Translations under genes and position numbers: made by a program | The notes under the pieces: generated by a model | Databases searched by the model: none | The model's input: the letters and a program-made list of their open reading frames with translations, nothing else | Told to the model about the DNA's origin: nothing | Part shown: positions 10,971-12,761 of the stretch, one piece after another | Layout: each line of letters begins with the position of its first letter | How positions within the stretch are numbered: the stretch's first letter is position 1 | DNA from: an uncultured Actinomyces sp. | GTDB taxonomy: Bacteria > Actinomycetota > Actinomycetes > Actinomycetales > Actinomycetaceae | Direction: 5' to 3' | Assembly: GCA_902773415.1 (NCBI GenBank) | Contig: CACYEE010000122.1 | Location: 1 to 12,761, forward strand | Length of the DNA: 12,761 nucleotides

Positions 10971-12761
10971 ATGAGGATTCTTCAGGTTTCGGCGCATTAC
11001 CCTCCCGATTTCGTCTCGGGAGGGACGCTGATTCCCGCGAGCCTCGCCCGCGCCTGCCGCGAGGCCAGGCACGAGGTGCGCGTGTTTGCGGGAAACTACA
11101 ACGGGTGCGAAACCCTCGAGGAGTTCGATGCCGTCGTGGACGGCGTCGATGTCCACTGGGTCGGAAACAGGGGATTCGCTTCGTGGGATCTCGAAGAGAA
11201 CTACACGAATCTCGCTGTTGCCGAACGGTTCGAGGCCTTTGTCGCCGGTTTTCGCCCCCACGTCGCCCATTTCCATTCCATCCATACGCTCGGTGCCGAA
11301 ACGCTTGAGGTTGCGCGGCGCTACGGCGCGGCAATCGTCGTGACGATGCATGATTTCTGGTGGGTCTGCGCGCGACAGTTCCTTGTCGACACCGCCATGA
11401 AGCCGTGCCCCTTCGATGTCGCAGGCGGCGGATGCGACTGTTCGCGCACGCACGAGTGGCTCATGGAGCGCAATGCGTGGCTCGGGCAGCGTCTTGCCCT
11501 TGCCGATGCGATTCTCGTTCCGTCGGCAACGATGCTGGGGATTCTCGAAAGCAACGGCATCGACATGTCGAAGGCAATCCTCTGCCCGAACGGGGTCGAG
11601 GAAATGTCATTAGCGTCGCGACGCCCGGAAAACCGGGACGGCGTCCGCTTCATGTATGCGGGCGGCCCCTCGCCATACAAAGGGTTCGAGGCGCTTCGCG
11701 AGGCATGCGCCATGCTCGCGCCGCCGGAAGGCGTGACGCTCGACCTGTACGGGGCTCCGGCGGACGGCTTTCCGGCGTGGGTGCGGGAGAATCCGGCGTA
11801 TTCGCGCTCCGAAGCCCCCGAGACGTTCGCCGCCCACGACGTCCTTGTGCTTCCCTCCGTCGCCCGCGAATCCTTTTCGATTCTTGCGCGCGAGGCGCTC
11901 GCGGCCGGACTCGCCGTCATCACGTCGGACGCGCCGGGGCCGACGGAGGTCGTCGACGAGAGCAACGGAATCGTCGTTCCCGCCGGCGACGCCGAAGCCC
12001 TCGCGTGCGCAATGGAACGCCTGTGCGAGCCAGGCGAGGCGAAAGCCCTCAAGGCCGGGGCGCGTCGCGTCGGGTTCGTGACGGCTGGCGAACAGTGCGC
12101 CCAAACGCTGAAGGTCTACGAGGAATGCCGCGCCGGGGTTGCCGCGAGCGGACGGTCATGGCGAGCCACGACAATCATTGTCGCTTCCGGTACGTCGGGC
12201 GAGGCCGGATACGACGCCGCGCGTTGCCTCGGCCAGGCCGGCGTCAAGTCGCAATGGCGCCTTGCCGCCGAACCTCTCATCGAAGGGTGTCTGGCCGTGA
12301 CGGACATTCTTGCGCTCGACGGCGACATTCCCGACGGGCGGGTCCGCGAGCTCCGCGAGGCATGCGACCGCTCCGGCACGCGGATCCTCGGCCTCGCAGA
12401 GGCATGCGAAGCCGCGGGAATCGAGCTTCCTGCCGCCGAGGGCGGGCCGGGCCACGGCGGCGGGCTTCGCGCTCGCGTCCGGCAATGGGAAACCCGTGCT
12501 CGCCTCGAATCGGCGCGGGTACGCCAGCGTGTCCGCACGCTCGGCGGGGAAAGGCTGCGGGGGCGGCTTGCGAGTGCCGTTCGCCGGGCCGGCGCGCCTC
12601 GTCTCGTCCTTGTCGACGGCACTGAAGGAACGGGCCTGCCGTATCGTACCGAATGGGCTGCCGAAGCCCTGCGCTCGGCCGGGTTCGAGGCCCGCACGAT
12701 TGGCGCGTCCTTTGCAGGGGCGGCGCAGGAGCTTGGCGAGGCGGAGACGATTCTTGTTCAC
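10971..12761 (+). CDS. GT4-type multidomain glycosyltransferase, C-terminus beyond right edge
   Basis: The frame is open for exactly 597 codons to the window edge. Residues 1-390 form a GT-B transferase of the GT4 type: MRILQVSAHYPP, glycine loop SGGT (16-19), MHDFWW (126-131), a cysteine group at 133, 146, 155 and 157, YAGGPSPYKGFEALREA near 230-246, and ESFSILARE (300-308), the E-x7-E motif for donor binding. Residues 399-480 begin a second alpha/beta domain (TTIIVASGTSGEAGYDAA) and residues 543-597 a third (RLVLVDGTEGTGLPYRTEW). Each resembles the opening of a further GT-B half domain, so the full protein may carry two transferase units. It would transfer a sugar from a nucleotide donor to a growing glycan at the inner membrane face. 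Donor and linkage are unknown. It diverges from the methyltransferase-like/tandem-GT2 operon. Confidence 0.9.
   Translation, partial: MRILQVSAHYPPDFVSGGTLIPASLARACREARHEVRVFAGNYNGCETLEEFDAVVDGVDVHWVGNRGFASWDLEENYTNLAVAERFEAFVAGFRPHVAHFHSIHTLGAETLEVARRYGAAIVVTMHDFWWVCARQFLVDTAMKPCPFDVAGGGCDCSRTHEWLMERNAWLGQRLALADAILVPSATMLGILESNGIDMSKAILCPNGVEEMSLASRRPENRDGVRFMYAGGPSPYKGFEALREACAMLAPPEGVTLDLYGAPADGFPAWVRENPAYSRSEAPETFAAHDVLVLPSVARESFSILAREALAAGLAVITSDAPGPTEVVDESNGIVVPAGDAEALACAMERLCEPGEAKALKAGARRVGFVTAGEQCAQTLKVYEECRAGVAASGRSWRATTIIVASGTSGEAGYDAARCLGQAGVKSQWRLAAEPLIEGCLAVTDILALDGDIPDGRVRELREACDRSGTRILGLAEACEAAGIELPAAEGGPGHGGGLRARVRQWETRARLESARVRQRVRTLGGERLRGRLASAVRRAGAPRLVLVDGTEGTGLPYRTEWAAEALRSAGFEARTIGASFAGAAQELGEAETILVH

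Noticed and set aside
9962..11308. Open plus-strand frame across the methyltransferase-like gene and divergent promoter
   Set aside because: It overlaps two supported genes and a promoter region and has no recognisable sequence.
11610..11612. Rare TTA leucine codon in the GT4 gene (residue 214)
   Set aside because: TTA-based control by a bldA-type tRNA is established for Streptomyces; a single codon here, in an organism not shown to be a streptomycete, is not evidence of regulation.
1..12761. tRNA or rRNA genes
   Set aside because: I saw no cloverleaf-like or rRNA-like sequence in any intergenic gap; the only strong secondary structures are the palindromic repeats listed.

Overview
The window is GC-rich bacterial DNA with strong G/C bias at third codon positions. 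It carries LytR-CpsA-Psr (LCP) proteins with long low-complexity extensions, a WbbL-like rhamnosyltransferase and several starts that look leaderless. Together these point to a high-GC Gram-positive (Actinomycetota), plausibly near Actinomycetaceae or Bifidobacteriaceae. That placement is inferred from protein style and cannot be proved here. The window is a cell-surface glycan (cell-wall glycopolymer) locus.

Layout from left to right: two LCP ligase genes overlap by 8 bp on the minus strand (the second runs off the left edge). A divergent control region of about 120 bp follows, then a GT2 rhamnosyltransferase-like gene on the plus strand ending at a terminator. Next is a repeat-rich stretch (3080-3492), then rfbB (dTDP-glucose 4,6-dehydratase, minus). 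A second repeat-rich gap (4486-4845) precedes a very large minus-strand gene encoding a GT2 domain, a coiled coil, a Rossmann-like middle and a polysaccharide pyruvyl transferase domain. A third repeat-rich gap (7933-8247) is followed by a minus-strand two-gene operon: a degenerate methyltransferase-like protein, then a tandem-GT2 enzyme. A 79-bp divergent promoter region leads to a plus-strand GT4-type multidomain glycosyltransferase that runs off the right edge.

The genes fit one pathway. RfbB supplies the dTDP-4-keto-6-deoxyglucose intermediate of dTDP-L-rhamnose. The glycosyltransferases would build a polymer on a lipid carrier and the pyruvyl transferase domain could add an acidic ketal. 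The LCP proteins would transfer the finished polymer to peptidoglycan or to a surface protein. No rmlA, rmlC or rmlD, flippase, ABC exporter or polymerase is present, so the set is incomplete in this window.

Two features deserve most attention. First, the three intergenic gaps hold related palindromic repeats with cores GGGGACAGTCCCC and GGGGTCTGACCCC, plus a GGCTGTCTCA module. The stretch carrying rfbB is bracketed by inverted copies of that module, and these are flanked by an 8-bp direct repeat, like a transposase-less cassette. Second, four of the six complete or promoter-proximal starts have TAnnnT exactly 6 nt before the start codon, the signature of leaderless transcription.
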